This document shows, one piece after another, positions 27,310 through 38,057 of a DNA stretch of 64,000 nucleotides. The DNA is from Prorocentrum cordatum (Eukaryota; Sar; Dinophyceae; Prorocentrales; Prorocentraceae): the NCBI GenBank assembly GCA_963575745.1, contig CAUYUJ010020675.1, positions 1-64,000 of the forward strand, given 5' to 3'. Position numbers and translations under genes: made by a program. The notes below the pieces were generated by a model. That model had not been told where the DNA came from. It made no database searches and was given only the letters and a program-made list of their open reading frames with translations. How positions within the stretch are numbered: the first letter of the stretch is position 1; each line of letters begins with the position of its first letter.

Positions 27310-30300
27310 AGTGCCCTGTCACGGCAGTTTCAAGATGCAGGCTCTCGGTATCGCCCATTACAGTCTTTGGTTGAAGAGGAGGAGGAGGAGGACATCAAAA
27401 GGGACGTGAGACCCGTGAAGGAGGAGGAGGGCGAGCATAGGAGGCAGGGCAAGGGCACACTCAGCCAGATCATCGCAGATACGGCGGCAAGTATCCCTAG
27501 CCGCCAGGTGGCCGCACTTCGGGCACCTGTGAGGCCGGAACGTCTTTGGACGCTCGAACGGCTGTTACGGCGTGCTCTTTGGCCCAGAGAACTTCGATGC
27601 CAGAATGAAGTCAGGAGTCTTCGGAGATTGATCAAACCACTGCGAAAACAATATGATGCCGACATGCTCGAATACAAACACAAAGTTGAACAGCGTAAAT
27701 TACGTACACAAGCACAGGCGCTTAAAGTCAAAAAGATGACGGGGGAGTGGGAACTTACTTACGATGTCGAGGCCAAACAGGTGGAAATTGGGAGGTACTT
27801 GAAAGACAGGGTGGAGGACTACGGGGCGAGGAGGGAGGTGCAGTCGATTCTGGAAGGTCTGGCATCGAAGCTCAACCAGTCCCAGTGCGTGAGCATCACC
27901 ATGCATGACATCTTGCGAGCGAGGGCTCGCCTCAAGTGTGGGGCGGCTGGACCCGACCAAGTGACACGGGAGATGCTGCAGCTCATCCCCTTTGCCAGCC
28001 TCAAGACAATCCGACATCATTTCAGCCTGATCGCTAATCGTCGTCAACAGGTCCCCTCGGATTGGAAGAGGTTTCTGGTAACTCTCATCCCGAAGGCGCC
28101 GTCCATTCAGGAGCTCTCAGAGACTAGGGCGATCTGCCTCCTGAGCCTGGTCCAGAAGTGGTACAACCATGTCCTAGTCATTAAAGGGGAACAACATCTG
28201 GTGAATATCAAACACTCTCTTAACATGTATGGGTTTGTGCAGTTCAGGAAGGTTTCTGAGGTCACATCGTTTACCAAACATCTTTGCCAACATGCGGCAC
28301 AATGGGGAAAAGGGGAGAAGCTCTATCTGGCCAGCCTCGATGTACTCCAGGCGTTTGACCACGTTACTATCAAGCTAGCGTTACAAAGTATGGAGAAGCT
28401 TGGTTTTGACCCCGCTTTGATTTATGCCCTTCTTTGTCCTATGACCGAAAACACGTGTAAAGCCACCTTCGAAGGGACCCAGAATTTGGATTGGATTGGT
28501 TGGGATCGGAGTATCAGGACGGGCGGGGTGGACGGACCATTCTTATTCAAAGTGGTGAGTGTGGCCTTGTGGAATGATATCGTCGGGACCTGGCCAGGGC
28601 GTGATCTGGGTTATGTTGTCGAGTCCCCCGTTCCCATGCCCACTAGATCGACGATTTCACATGCCCTCTGGGCGGACAATCTGCTGCTGTACGCTAGAGA
28701 TGAACGGCAGCTCAGGACCATGGTGACTGAGCTCACTCTCCCCCTGCTCCAGGCCGGCCTCAATTGGAAACCATCCTCTCTCAAGCTCATCCCCTTTGGC
28801 GTCAATGGCTCGAATGATGTAGTTCTTCATATCCAGGCCCACACGTATAAACTTGAATGCGTTAACACTTTGGACATCCTGGGTTACAGGTTGGACAGAT
28901 ATTGGACACAGCATAGCGATCTGCAGTTCAACTTGGATCGTGCCCGTGGTGCCTTCTTTGCCGACATTGAATATTATAGAAGTCATCGCATCCCGATTGA
29001 GAGACGATTCCAGCGATACCGACTCCGTATCCAGAGTAAGCTACTTTTCGCAATTGAGGGGATGACGATTGACAACATCACGGCACAAAAAATATTCTCC
29101 TGGGAAGGAAAGCTATTAGCCATCATCGGAGGAAGGAGGAAAGGAGTGAATGAAGATTGGACTGTCTACCAAAAGAGGAGGTTCAAGTATGCTCGCGACC
29201 AGTTCGCCAACCTTGGATTTCTGTCGGCGGTGGAACTCTTCATTCACAAGAACTGGCTCTGGGCCAAAGATGTCGCTTGCTTTGCCAGAGGCTTTGCGTG
29301 TCAAAATATCCCGACAGCTGCGCTGCACACGGACAGAGTACATGTTGATCCGGCAGCTTCGCTGCACACGTACAGTCAGGCTCACACACATGTCCATTCG
29401 TCTTTGCACACTCACAGTGATGATTCAACACATGTCCATTCTTTGTTGCCTGTGCCGCAGGTTGATGACCGTTCTTTCGACACGTTGCCCAGTTATATTC
29501 AGACAGCTACGCTGCACACGAACAGTGGAGAGCATACACACCCTCGTTCGATGTCCTCTGTGCCGCAGGTTGAGAGAGGAAGTTCTTTCGATCAGTTGCC
29601 TTGTTATATTCCGACAGCTACGCTGCACACACACAGTACACACTTTATTCATTCTCATTGTCCGCCTCGTGCTTTGTCTCAGAGTGTTTCGCCTGAGCCC
29701 CAGAGACCTGCGGCTATGTTTGATAGCCGTGGGGGACTGACGGAGCACAAGAAAGATTGTCAACGTTCTTCTGGTCGTGTGTCGTCTGCGTCCAGTATAA
29801 GAGCTTCTTTGGAGCCGAACAAAAAGGATGCTCATTGTTCTTCTGGTCGTGTGTCGTCTGCGTCCAGAATAAGAGTTCCTTTGAGTGATCCGCTGCAGGT
29901 GGCGCATCTGTTAGAGTGCGCCAGGCTCCTGGAAGAAAGGAGCAGCCAGCGAGAATCCCAAGGCACTGTCAGTCCTGCGGCCACAGCCCCCCCAGTCGAA
30001 GGCGAGAGCGAACCCACGCCCGCGGCCAAGAACCGTCGCAGGCAGATTGTGGAGACCCGTCTGGCCGCCAGGGGAGAGAAGCGGTGCCCTGGCCCGAGTC
30101 TCACGGCGAGCCAGGAGGAGCTCGCCAAGCGTGTCAGACAGCCCCAGCGCCCATGCGACAAAAGAGATCGGGATGAAATATGTTCGCCGAGGGGCAGTCA
30201 AAAGAGACGGTGTATTGCTCAGGTGAATGATGACCCCATCGCTTCCGCCGATAGTCTGCCGGCTGCCCCACAGGGAAGTAAGCGACCACGGGACCTCCCC

Positions 30301-31305
30301 TCTTCTAGCCATGATAGTGAGCCGCGAGAGGCACGACCCTCTGGCGCAAACGTGAATGTCTTCAAACTCAACGCCTACTCTCAGGCGCGGTTGGGCATGA
30401 TGCATGCGTCAGGTGACTGGGCCGCTCATCGTCGCGCGTTCGCTGCACGCTCGAGGGATTCCCAGGCTGCTCTTCTTGGATGGCGTGGTGGTACTAAATA
30501 CGTCGGCTGGAGAAAATGGGAAGATGTCTTCATTGCGGATCAAGATGGCAACACTAAATGGTGGGAGACTATGACGTTTGGGAAAGAAGATTGGTCGATT
30601 TTCGTTGAGAAGTTGCTCAAAAGATTGCACCTGCCCGCCATTCTTGACTATCTGGCCAAACCTAGAGTTTCGGTTGCCCGTACGGAGGAGGAGGAGACGA
30701 AAGTTAATAATGATAGGATTGCGCGTCGCATTGCTCATAACTTTGAAAATGAGACTATCTTTGACTATGAGGCGGATAAGATTCCATTTGAAATACTGGG
30801 TGATAGCTTGTGTGTGGTCCAATGGATAAGAGGGCACTGGAAGTGCACGAACATGGGCTATAATAACACCTTGGAGGCGGCACAAAACACTCTTGATGCT
30901 ATAACGGACACCTGTTTGAGAACTGCGTGCGCGGGGGCTGACCCAATCAAACATCTTTATAGGGAGGGTAACAGTTATGCTGATGAACTAACGTGGGCTT
31001 GCAGAGCTTGCCCACACACATCGAAGAGAAACGAGTATCTTGCCCCTTTATATACTTCGAAAGTGTTAGGATTGAGAGGTTACTTCGACGGAGGAACCTC
31101 GGATATTGGGGCTGGGGGAGGCTGGTGGCTGCAGGCTTTTGTAGAACATAATAATGCTATACAGTGTCACGTGATTGCCGAGGAGGCGTTTGGCCTCGAT
31201 AGGGAGTCAACCGTGACGGTCTGTGAGTTAACGGCCGCCTCGAAGCTAATTCACGCAATCTCGCAGATTGCGTCTATTATAGATAGCGTCTCACACGCTC
31301 GGTAG
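27310..31305 (+). CDS. LINE-D pol fragment: RT plus permuted RNase H
   Basis: The open frame enters from the upstream repeat (from 27259, used for numbering) and stops at TAG 31305. After an acidic/basic linker, RT landmarks are a GAAGPDQ segment, DVLQAFD with Asp361, RTGG-x-D-x-P and WADN with Asp473-Asn474. Between thumb and C-terminal domains lies a long low-complexity insert (29320-29880) with His/Thr/Ser repeats (ATLHT-x-S) and a duplicated SSGRVSSAS unit, absent from the other copies. An unrecognised block (MMHASGDW start) and an EEEE-rich helix follow, then RNase H residues Asp1182 (GDS), Asp1242 (YADEL), Asp1277 (FDGG) and Glu1323 (CELTAA). The spacing (60, 35 and 46 residues) fits a circularly permuted RNase HI. 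The endonuclease is missing. Confidence 0.87.
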   Translation, partial: SALSRQFQDAGSRYRPLQSLVEEEEEEDIKRDVRPVKEEEGEHRRQGKGTLSQIIADTAASIPSRQVAALRAPVRPERLWTLERLLRRALWPRELRCQNEVRSLRRLIKPLRKQYDADMLEYKHKVEQRKLRTQAQALKVKKMTGEWELTYDVEAKQVEIGRYLKDRVEDYGARREVQSILEGLASKLNQSQCVSITMHDILRARARLKCGAAGPDQVTREMLQLIPFASLKTIRHHFSLIANRRQQVPSDWKRFLVTLIPKAPSIQELSETRAICLLSLVQKWYNHVLVIKGEQHLVNIKHSLNMYGFVQFRKVSEVTSFTKHLCQHAAQWGKGEKLYLASLDVLQAFDHVTIKLALQSMEKLGFDPALIYALLCPMTENTCKATFEGTQNLDWIGWDRSIRTGGVDGPFLFKVVSVALWNDIVGTWPGRDLGYVVESPVPMPTRSTISHALWADNLLLYARDERQLRTMVTELTLPLLQAGLNWKPSSLKLIPFGVNGSNDVVLHIQAHTYKLECVNTLDILGYRLDRYWTQHSDLQFNLDRARGAFFADIEYYRSHRIPIERRFQRYRLRIQSKLLFAIEGMTIDNITAQKIFSWEGKLLAIIGGRRKGVNEDWTVYQKRRFKYARDQFANLGFLSAVELFIHKNWLWAKDVACFARGFACQNIPTAALHTDRVHVDPAASLHTYSQAHTHVHSSLHTHSDDSTHVHSLLPVPQVDDRSFDTLPSYIQTATLHTNSGEHTHPRSMSSVPQVERGSSFDQLPCYIPTATLHTHSTHFIHSHCPPRALSQSVSPEPQRPAAMFDSRGGLTEHKKDCQRSSGRVSSASSIRASLEPNKKDAHCSSGRVSSASRIRVPLSDPLQVAHLLECARLLEERSSQRESQGTVSPAATAPPVEGESEPTPAAKNRRRQIVETRLAARGEKRCPGPSLTASQEELAKRVRQPQRPCDKRDRDEICSPRGSQKRRCIAQVNDDPIASADSLPAAPQGSKRPRDLPSSSHDSEPREARPSGANVNVFKLNAYSQARLGMMHASGDWAAHRRAFAARSRDSQAALLGWRGGTKYVGWRKWEDVFIADQDGNTKWWETMTFGKEDWSIFVEKLLKRLHLPAILDYLAKPRVSVARTEEEETKVNNDRIARRIAHNFENETIFDYEADKIPFEILGDSLCVVQWIRGHWKCTNMGYNNTLEAAQNTLDAITDTCLRTACAGADPIKHLYREGNSYADELTWACRACPHTSKRNEYLAPLYTSKVLGLRGYFDGGTSDIGAGGGWWLQAFVEHNNAIQCHVIAEEAFGLDRESTVTVCELTAASKLIHAISQIASIIDSVSHAR
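29320..29880 (+). repeat. In-frame coding repeats in LINE-D
   Basis: Four copies of a CAGCT(A/G/T)CGCTGCACAC-like unit lie near 29321, 29356, 29510 and 29617, embedded in two ~40-codon repeats (S-x-PQV ... ATLHT). Two copies of a 22-codon unit containing SSGRVSSAS follow. The same CAGCTACGCTG core recurs in the LINE-C 3' UTR. Confidence 0.6.
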
Positions 31306-31386
31306 AGCCACTTGCGCCTGGTGGCCGCGGGGAGCACCGCTGCTTGCATGTGCTGGAGGACCCCACCGCAAAGCCCGCAAAAACAT

Positions 31387-31440
31387 GGTTGACGGTTTAC
31401 CGCCGTTTCCCAGTAATTCGTAGAGCTTCCCTTAGCAAGT
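31387..31440 (+). repeat. Hairpin right half and HLE-I 5' fragment
   Basis: The right half of LINE-D's target hairpin ends at 31414. An HLE-I 5' end (AATTCGTAGAGCTTCCC) then runs to CTTAGCAAGT and is interrupted at 31441. Its continuation, TCTTGCTGGAAGC, is found at 38264 after the LINE-E-bearing HLE-I closes. Confidence 0.65.
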
Positions 31441-32451
31441 AACTCGTAGAGCTTCCCTTAGCAAGTTATTGCTGGAAGCTTAAGAGTAATCCCGGGGCGC
31501 TGGAGAGCTAGTTGGCAAGAAAAATCTCGACGGACCTTTTGGTGACTTTTGGTCGGTTGAATTTTTTCTCAAAATTTGAACATTCGTTAGAGCTCTAGTA
31601 TTTTTCCCATGATATTCGATCTTATTCCCGCTCGCCATCTTGATCTCAGCTCGATCCGGTAGCTTTCACTGCGAAAAAGCAGGCAGGCGGGATCGGCCGT
31701 TTCGAGTCATCTTGATAGACGCTCTCGGTTTTCTCAAGATAACTCGAGCTTCAGAACAGCTACAGAGCTGGTAAGCACAGCTAATCGATTCAGAATAATC
31801 AGGCGCGTTCGCCTGTTGAACCCAGAGGTCTGAATTCGGTCTGCTAGCCGAGCTAGGTCCGCAAACCTATCCGTATTATTCGAGTCATCTTGACAGACGC
31901 TCTTGGTTTTCTGTACTTAACTCGAGCTACAGGACAGCTACAGAGCTGACACGTACATAATCTGATTGAGAATCATCAGTGGCCGGTGTCTGTTGAATCC
32001 AGAGCTCTGAACTCGGTCTCCTGCCCGATCTAGAATCGCGAAAGTATTCGTATTGTTGGAGACATCTTGACAGATGCTATCGGTTCTCTGGACTTAACTC
32101 GGGCTGTAGGGGGCTGCATGGATGATCTTCACTGGAATCCATTCGGAGCCATCAGACGACCGCCTTTCGAAACCAGAGCTCCGAACTCTGTCTGCTGCCC
32201 AAACTAGTTCCGCGAAACTATTCGTATTGTTCGAGTCATCCTGAGAAGTGCTGTCGGTTCCCTGCACTTAACTCGGGCTGTAGGGGGTTGCAGGGCTGGT
32301 AATCAGAGAAATCGATTCAGAGACATCAGACGCGTCCGCCTGTCGCACGCAGAAGAGGTCTGAAATTGCTTGGGCTGAACAATTTTTTTTCTCTAAATTG
32401 TTTTCGACAGAATATGTTGTCAGGAAGCTCTACGAGTCCCCCGGCGGTAAC
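31441..32451 (+). repeat. HLE-I hosting LINE-E
   Basis: It has an intact 5' repeat AACTCGTAGAGCTTCC, leader, about four monomers, the internal inverted repeat GGAAGCTCTACGAGT and the left hairpin arm CCGGCGGTAAC ending at 32451. The right half (38232-38263) lies beyond LINE-E. Joined, it would be a ~1.04-kb HLE-I. Confidence 0.75.
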
Positions 32452-32939
32452 AGTGCAACGTGCTGGAGCATATGGGGAATATGTTGGCTCAAGCTGCATC
32501 GTGCAGTCAGGCAGCCTGCCCCTGGCCCGCCGCGCGGGGGGCGCGTGGCGATCGGGCCACTTCGGCGACGCCTGCACTTGTTTGCGGCATTGTTTGCACT
32601 TGTTTACGAGCAGGCCGCCTGCACTTGTTTGCGGCATTTTGCCGCGTCGAGCTGGGCGGGACGAGCCAGAGTCAATCGATCGATTTGGACCGCTGGGGAG
32701 CCAACTTCGGACATTGGGAGTGGGAGTATCTTGCCAGACAGGTTGGTAGAGCTCGACACGACGATAAGGATTCTCTAGTCGACATACCATCTGGGCCACC
32801 TGATCTCTCTCCCACTTTACCTCACCATCCTGTTGCCCCATATAACTTTCATCAGTTGAGTGCACATCTCAAACGTACTCGAGAAGATCGATCGTTCTGT
32901 GCGAAGTGGAATATCCCTTGTAATATCTCAGACGGCAAG

Positions 32940-33986
32940 ATGGCTGCCTCATCAGCTGCTGCGGTCCCCGAGGTTTTCGCTATGGACGCCACTGATATGC
33001 CCGTTCCAGGAGCCAAGGAGGAGGAGGTCCCAGAGGGAAAACGGGTCAAAATTCAGACGGTTGAAGGCCTCGAGGAGGCCATGACAAAGGGGATGGACAA
33101 GATCACGACGCTTGTTGCATCTCTGGGAGGTAAGATGACGGAGGGCTTCCAATCAACACATCGAAGCATCACGGATCTCGGCACCCAGCTCAATGCTCGT
33201 GTTGATTCGGTGGAGAAAAATGTACAGCAGGCGATGACGGACATAGATGCTATTACTAAGAAGGTTGAGGATCAGAGGCTCCAGATAATCCAGCTCCAGC
33301 AGGCTCCTGCAGGTGGGGCCCCCAGAGCAGGCACCTCTACGACAGCGTCCTCGGCGGAAACTCGGCAGTCAGTGCAGAATTTCACCCCATCGTTCGTCGA
33401 GCTCAAGGGATGGGTGACGGACTGGAGGGATGCAGAGAAGCGTCAGGAGGAGATGTTATCACAGCAGGCGTTGAATTCACTGCTGAATGAGGTCCTGGCT
33501 GGAGAATGGTTCAGTGGTGTGAAGGAGTTTCTGGACCTGAACCAATCCAAGAGGTTCAACACAGGTAGAGAGGCGTGGGGGTATTCGCGTGCTCGGCTCT
33601 ATTTCCAGAATGGGGTTACCAGTGACCAGCTGTGGGATCTTCGTCGTCGACTCGTTGCCGCGATCGCCGACAACAAACTCCAGCACGCTCCCAGGGCCCT
33701 CAAGGTCCACGTGGAGGCCCCCCCCTGGAAGAAGCCCCATCTGGATGCCGCTGGGATCTTTCAGGCCAAGTTCAAGAGTTTCAAGAAGCATCATTCGAAT
33801 CTCAGGGCTGAGACGGGACCACCGATTACGTTCATGTGGGGCTCCAGTGACCACTTACCACCTCCAGGGAAGATTGTGGCCAAGTTCTCTCTGCAGAATG
33901 GCTGGGAGATCACTCGTGCAATGAATCAGCTTGAGCCAGGGATCAACATTGATGAGTTGCGAGCGAGGATTTCCAGTACGAACTAG
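32940..33986 (+). CDS. LINE-E ORF1 (coiled-coil, gag-like)
   Basis: The ATG at 32940 gives 348 codons and aligns in position with the ATGs of LINE-C and LINE-G ORF1, each followed by an acidic start and a basic patch (here GKRVK). The frame is open upstream to 32460 as well, with Cys-rich stretches, so an earlier start is possible. A long predicted coiled coil (about 33058-33306) precedes a conserved region starting FVELKGWVTDW, shared with LINE-G, and a C-terminus with the GWEITR pattern. It probably binds RNA and forms oligomers, by analogy with other LINE ORF1 proteins. It ends at TAG 33984, followed in the same frame by AGGTGC and ORF2. Confidence 0.8.
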   Translation: MAASSAAAVPEVFAMDATDMPVPGAKEEEVPEGKRVKIQTVEGLEEAMTKGMDKITTLVASLGGKMTEGFQSTHRSITDLGTQLNARVDSVEKNVQQAMTDIDAITKKVEDQRLQIIQLQQAPAGGAPRAGTSTTASSAETRQSVQNFTPSFVELKGWVTDWRDAEKRQEEMLSQQALNSLLNEVLAGEWFSGVKEFLDLNQSKRFNTGREAWGYSRARLYFQNGVTSDQLWDLRRRLVAAIADNKLQHAPRALKVHVEAPPWKKPHLDAAGIFQAKFKSFKKHHSNLRAETGPPITFMWGSSDHLPPPGKIVAKFSLQNGWEITRAMNQLEPGINIDELRARISSTN

Positions 33987-36900
33987 AGGTGCCACGACAC
34001 CATTGCGTCATGGAATGTGCGTCGGGCAGGTGCAGAGAACGGCCATGACATAATTAATTCACTACGTCGTTTAGATGTGGGACTCGCGGGGTTGTGCGAG
34101 TGTCAGTTCCTTTCAGTTCGTGATCTCAGCATGCGAGGTTACACAATTTTTCGGAGTACTTGTCGGAAGGCTGCGGTGATTATGTCTAAGTCTTGGAGAG
34201 ACTCGCTCAGAGCCACATATCGTGGCAAAGGTTTTGTCATTTGTAGTTATTCTAGTGTTACGGTTATTGTTGCATATATGCCACATGAGAGTATCAATGC
34301 CCTTACGGAAGAACAGTATGAGCATGATGTGTATGAACAGATATTGTTTGATATATCCCAAGTGCTTCGCACACATAGGTCTAAGTTCCCGAAGCAGCCG
34401 CAGGACCTGGTCTTCTTGACAGATGCTAACGTCGAACTCGAGCCAGATTCGGAGGTCAACGGCTTTAGAGTTACTGGATCAGGGCTTCTGGAGGCGTCTG
34501 GGATTGCTGGGGAGTCTACGGAGATTGATACTGGGATGGAGGAGGGAGCGGATGACGGCAACCCGTATATGACTCAAACAAAACGTGGTGCACGCAAAGC
34601 CAGACCTCATAGGCTTGTCTCGGGCTTCGAAATTCGACGGGCGTCTAGGTTGCAATCGATGAGGAGGGCCCTACTGGACTTCTGCGGGCTCTGGGGCATC
34701 AGGATGGAGAACACATTCGGGCAGAGGAGGGTTACTTTCAAATCAGGTACGGGGGTGGAGAAGGTGCTCGACTATGTTGGTGTCAGCCGTCGTTTACACA
34801 GGCAGGAGCTCACCGTTGGCTGGATGCTGCCTTCGGAAGTCGGCCACGCCTGGACGGAGCACCCTTGCAGCAGATACGAGCGTGCGCTGTCTGACCACGC
34901 CTGCATAGTTGTTCGCTTGTCTTGTGCACCGTCTGCGAAGAGACGGACCCAGCCTGCTCGAAAATTCATCCACTTGCAACCGGTGTCACAGCTGGAGTTT
35001 GCGAAGAACATGGACGATCGGGGCAGTCGTTACCGTGCTCTGTGCCAGGAAAATGCTGACCCAGAGGATCGACAGGAGATGTTGGATACGCTGGGACCTG
35101 ACCTCATAAAGGCCGCCGAGGAGACCCCCCAGAAAGATATCAATCCCAGGAATAATGTGCCAAAGAAATCCGAGATCCACTGGGCCGCCCAGGCAAGTAA
35201 ACGTGAAGCTCTTCGTCGGGGGGATAGAGAGGAGGCTAAACGGTGCTCAAAGATTGTGAGGAGAGAAAGAAGGAGGCTAGAGGCAAGAGTACAGAGGTGG
35301 AGGACGGAAATGAACACGAGGAGGAGGAGGAGGGCCAAGACGGAGACGTTGATCCTTGCCAACGGGATGGAGTCTCAGAACCGCGAGGAGTGGGGGGACG
35401 AGATATTGGGGCACATGAAGTCTAAGGTGGAGGACCCCGAGGCCAGAGAGGTGACCCTGCGTGAGCTTCAGTCGCTGCGTGGTCTATGTTCGGGAAGCGG
35501 ATCCTCAGAGGTGTTCTCGATGTCGCTCCTGCTGCGGGCGAGGGCGAAGCTGTCCACGGGAAAGGCCCCAGGTCCCGACAACGTGACTGTCACGATGTTG
35601 AAACAGCTCTCGTGGGCATCTGTGCGACGTGTTCTGGTGAGCTTCCAAGGTGTGTATTCCAGAAGGTTATGTTGTCCCGACAGTTGGCGTCAACTAGCTG
35701 CCACACTCATGCCAAAAGAAATGGACATACAACATTTGACAGATACACGTATGCTATGTCTACAGTCGTGTCTTATGAAATGGTACATGACATGTATTGT
35801 GATGTTGATTGAGAAGAGGATTGAGGAGCACCGACACTATGTATGCCTGTACGGATTCAGATCGGGACGCAAAACATCGGAAATCACCAGCGTTGCCAAG
35901 AGGCTCAGCCAGCACTCCGCTGTCTGGGGCAAAGGAGACAGTTTGTGGCTTGCCAATCTTGATATCTTACAAGCTTTCGATAATGTTACTCCGTGCCTCG
36001 CCATGCGCTGTCTTCGTGCTCTTGACATACCTGCTGATCTCATTGTGGCGTTGATTGAACCCATGATGGATAATCAGTGCGTGGCCAGCTTCGAGGGCAT
36101 CGAGGCATCGTCAGCGGTCTATTGGGACAAATCTATTCGAACGGGAGGAGTAGAGGGACCTATGATTTTTCTGGCAGTTTCTATTGTACTCTGGAGAGAT
36201 GTTATCGACAGATGGAGGCAAGAAACGCAGTACGGCATCAAATTGGAAAATGATGAGCGCATGTTCAATGGTGAGCGTATGACCCACAGTTTCTGGGCAG
36301 ATAATCTTTTGTTGTATGCGAAGACCCGCACTGACCTTGAGTTGATGGTGCGTGACATGAGTATCCCCCTGATGAATGCAGGAATGACCTGGAAGCCGAA
36401 ATCTTTGATGTATATTTACTTTGGTGCGCCGCCTGGCATCCCGCCGTCCCCTGAGCAGGATATCCGTGTGCTGGTGCCGTCTAGTGACGCCGCTCTTGGG
36501 ACCCGAGAAGTGGTCCTACCGCGTGTTCAAGCGTTTGAGATCCTGGGAGCCACTCTGGAGGAGACCTGGAAGGACCACTCGGACTCAGAGGCCATGCTCC
36601 AGAAAGCCCAGAGGATGTTCTTTGGGGAAATCGCGTATTACCGCTGTTCTGGGATTGACTTGGCTGAAAGATTTACTCGCTATCAAGCTAAAGTGATTGC
36701 TGCATTATTATTCAACTGTGAGGGCAGAACGCCCGACTATTCTACCATTGCTGCTGTTCACTATTTTGAAGGCAGATGTCTAGCTATAGTGTCAGGTATA
36801 CGCAAGCGGAGAACTGAAGGCTGGTCTGAGTTTCAACGTAGGCGATACAAAGCGGGACGACAGAGTTTTGCTGGACTTGGATTCCGAAGTGCGGTGCAGA

Positions 36901-38057
36901 TATGGATATTTCGTTGTTGGGAGTGGGCTAAGGATGTCTCAGTTGCTGCAAGTATTCGTATGAGGAGATACACAACACACACAGAGGAGGAGGAGGGAGA
37001 GACGGTACCAAATCGGCGTCAGAGGAAAACTCGGGCGATGGCGGCGGCGGCGACTTCTCAAACATATCATGTATCTCAGATATCCCAGATGTCGAGTGGC
37101 TGTCGCCGGCGTACACCAGATGATCAGCCTGCCATACCTGAGGAGTCGGACATGTCACGTGAATGGATGATATCTAGGCTGGCCATGTTACATGGAAGGG
37201 GGAAGTGGACGGAACATCGTGACACATGTATTCTAGCAATGCCTGTAAAAGATAGGAAGCAGCTGACACGCATGAACATAGGCGGCCGCCCCCGTGGACA
37301 TACTGCGTGGGACTGGTGCTTGTGCGATCTCTTTGGTTGTGAGTGGTACCTCTCATTCGACAGTTCCGCTGGGTCCCGTGAGAAATACTGCAAGCATTTG
37401 CTGACTGTGATTGGTATGCAACACTTGTTCGACTTGTTTGTTCTACCCAGGCCGCCTGGTGTGAGACATGTGAAGGCAGAGGAGGAGGAGGAGAGTGAGA
37501 TGAATGAGAGGATGAGCAAACGTATTGCCGCAAATTTTGAGAATGAAACGGAGTGGAGGTGTGAGAATATTGAGCGTCTTGGGATGGAGATCTTGGGAGA
37601 TAGTAAGACTGTTGTAAACTGGATGTGTGGTGAGTGGCAGATTCGCAACAAGCAGTATGTACGACTGGTGGGAACACTACAAAATACGGTATCGATGCTG
37701 TCTGGATGGGGACTGACCTCACCTGCATCGGGACAGAATCTGTATAAGCATTTCTTTCGTGAGGGTAATGAGCGTGCGGATAAATTGTCGTGGGAGGCCA
37801 GAGGTGGCCAAACTATTACTCGCTGGTTTGCATATGATAAGTTCCTCAGTACTCGTAAGACTGCTCTCCGTGGTGCATTCGATGGGGGTGTCAGTAATGA
37901 AGGATGTGGAGGTGGGTGGTGGCTTCAGATTGGCGTTGTAGGTAGGGGTTCCAGCGTGCAGGTTGATTTTCCCATCTCCTCCTCCTCCTCCTCCTCCTCT
38001 CCTCCTGCACCAGCTCGCACAGCTTCCATTGGCACGATGTGGCCGAGGAGGCGATGA
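33987..38057 (+). CDS. LINE-E ORF2: endonuclease, RT, RNase H (3' frameshift)
   Basis: The frame opens directly after the ORF1 TAG, and WNVRR lies 8 codons downstream, the same spacing as in LINE-C. Endonuclease landmarks: CECQF, TDANVEL and LSDHAC. Numbering from codon 34017: RT motif A DILQAFD with Asp649, RTGG-x-E-x-P, and WADN with Asp762-Asn763. The thumb, an unrecognised block (MLHGRGKW start) and an EEEEE-rich helix follow. RNase H Asp1195 (GDS), Asp1255 (RADKL) and Asp1289 (FDGG) are in frame. After a (TCC)n microsatellite at 37977-37998 the frame is wrong and stops at 38057, so the fourth acidic residue is lost from this product. Confidence 0.87.
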   Translation, partial: RCHDTIASWNVRRAGAENGHDIINSLRRLDVGLAGLCECQFLSVRDLSMRGYTIFRSTCRKAAVIMSKSWRDSLRATYRGKGFVICSYSSVTVIVAYMPHESINALTEEQYEHDVYEQILFDISQVLRTHRSKFPKQPQDLVFLTDANVELEPDSEVNGFRVTGSGLLEASGIAGESTEIDTGMEEGADDGNPYMTQTKRGARKARPHRLVSGFEIRRASRLQSMRRALLDFCGLWGIRMENTFGQRRVTFKSGTGVEKVLDYVGVSRRLHRQELTVGWMLPSEVGHAWTEHPCSRYERALSDHACIVVRLSCAPSAKRRTQPARKFIHLQPVSQLEFAKNMDDRGSRYRALCQENADPEDRQEMLDTLGPDLIKAAEETPQKDINPRNNVPKKSEIHWAAQASKREALRRGDREEAKRCSKIVRRERRRLEARVQRWRTEMNTRRRRRAKTETLILANGMESQNREEWGDEILGHMKSKVEDPEAREVTLRELQSLRGLCSGSGSSEVFSMSLLLRARAKLSTGKAPGPDNVTVTMLKQLSWASVRRVLVSFQGVYSRRLCCPDSWRQLAATLMPKEMDIQHLTDTRMLCLQSCLMKWYMTCIVMLIEKRIEEHRHYVCLYGFRSGRKTSEITSVAKRLSQHSAVWGKGDSLWLANLDILQAFDNVTPCLAMRCLRALDIPADLIVALIEPMMDNQCVASFEGIEASSAVYWDKSIRTGGVEGPMIFLAVSIVLWRDVIDRWRQETQYGIKLENDERMFNGERMTHSFWADNLLLYAKTRTDLELMVRDMSIPLMNAGMTWKPKSLMYIYFGAPPGIPPSPEQDIRVLVPSSDAALGTREVVLPRVQAFEILGATLEETWKDHSDSEAMLQKAQRMFFGEIAYYRCSGIDLAERFTRYQAKVIAALLFNCEGRTPDYSTIAAVHYFEGRCLAIVSGIRKRRTEGWSEFQRRRYKAGRQSFAGLGFRSAVQIWIFRCWEWAKDVSVAASIRMRRYTTHTEEEEGETVPNRRQRKTRAMAAAATSQTYHVSQISQMSSGCRRRTPDDQPAIPEESDMSREWMISRLAMLHGRGKWTEHRDTCILAMPVKDRKQLTRMNIGGRPRGHTAWDWCLCDLFGCEWYLSFDSSAGSREKYCKHLLTVIGMQHLFDLFVLPRPPGVRHVKAEEEEESEMNERMSKRIAANFENETEWRCENIERLGMEILGDSKTVVNWMCGEWQIRNKQYVRLVGTLQNTVSMLSGWGLTSPASGQNLYKHFFREGNERADKLSWEARGGQTITRWFAYDKFLSTRKTALRGAFDGGVSNEGCGGGWWLQIGVVGRGSSVQVDFPISSSSSSSSPPAPARTASIGTMWPRRR

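Larger units (their letters stand above)
27309..31386 (+). mobile_element. LINE-D: 5'-truncated non-LTR retrotransposon
   Basis: This 4.1-kb copy lacks ORF1 and the endonuclease. The 5' junction abuts the hairpin arm CCGGCGG. The 3' end has ACCGCAAAGCCCGCAAAAAC before GGTTGACGG and the right arm (31387-31414, ending TTTCCCAGT). Protein similarity to LINE-E is moderate, so this is a separate lineage. Confidence 0.88.
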
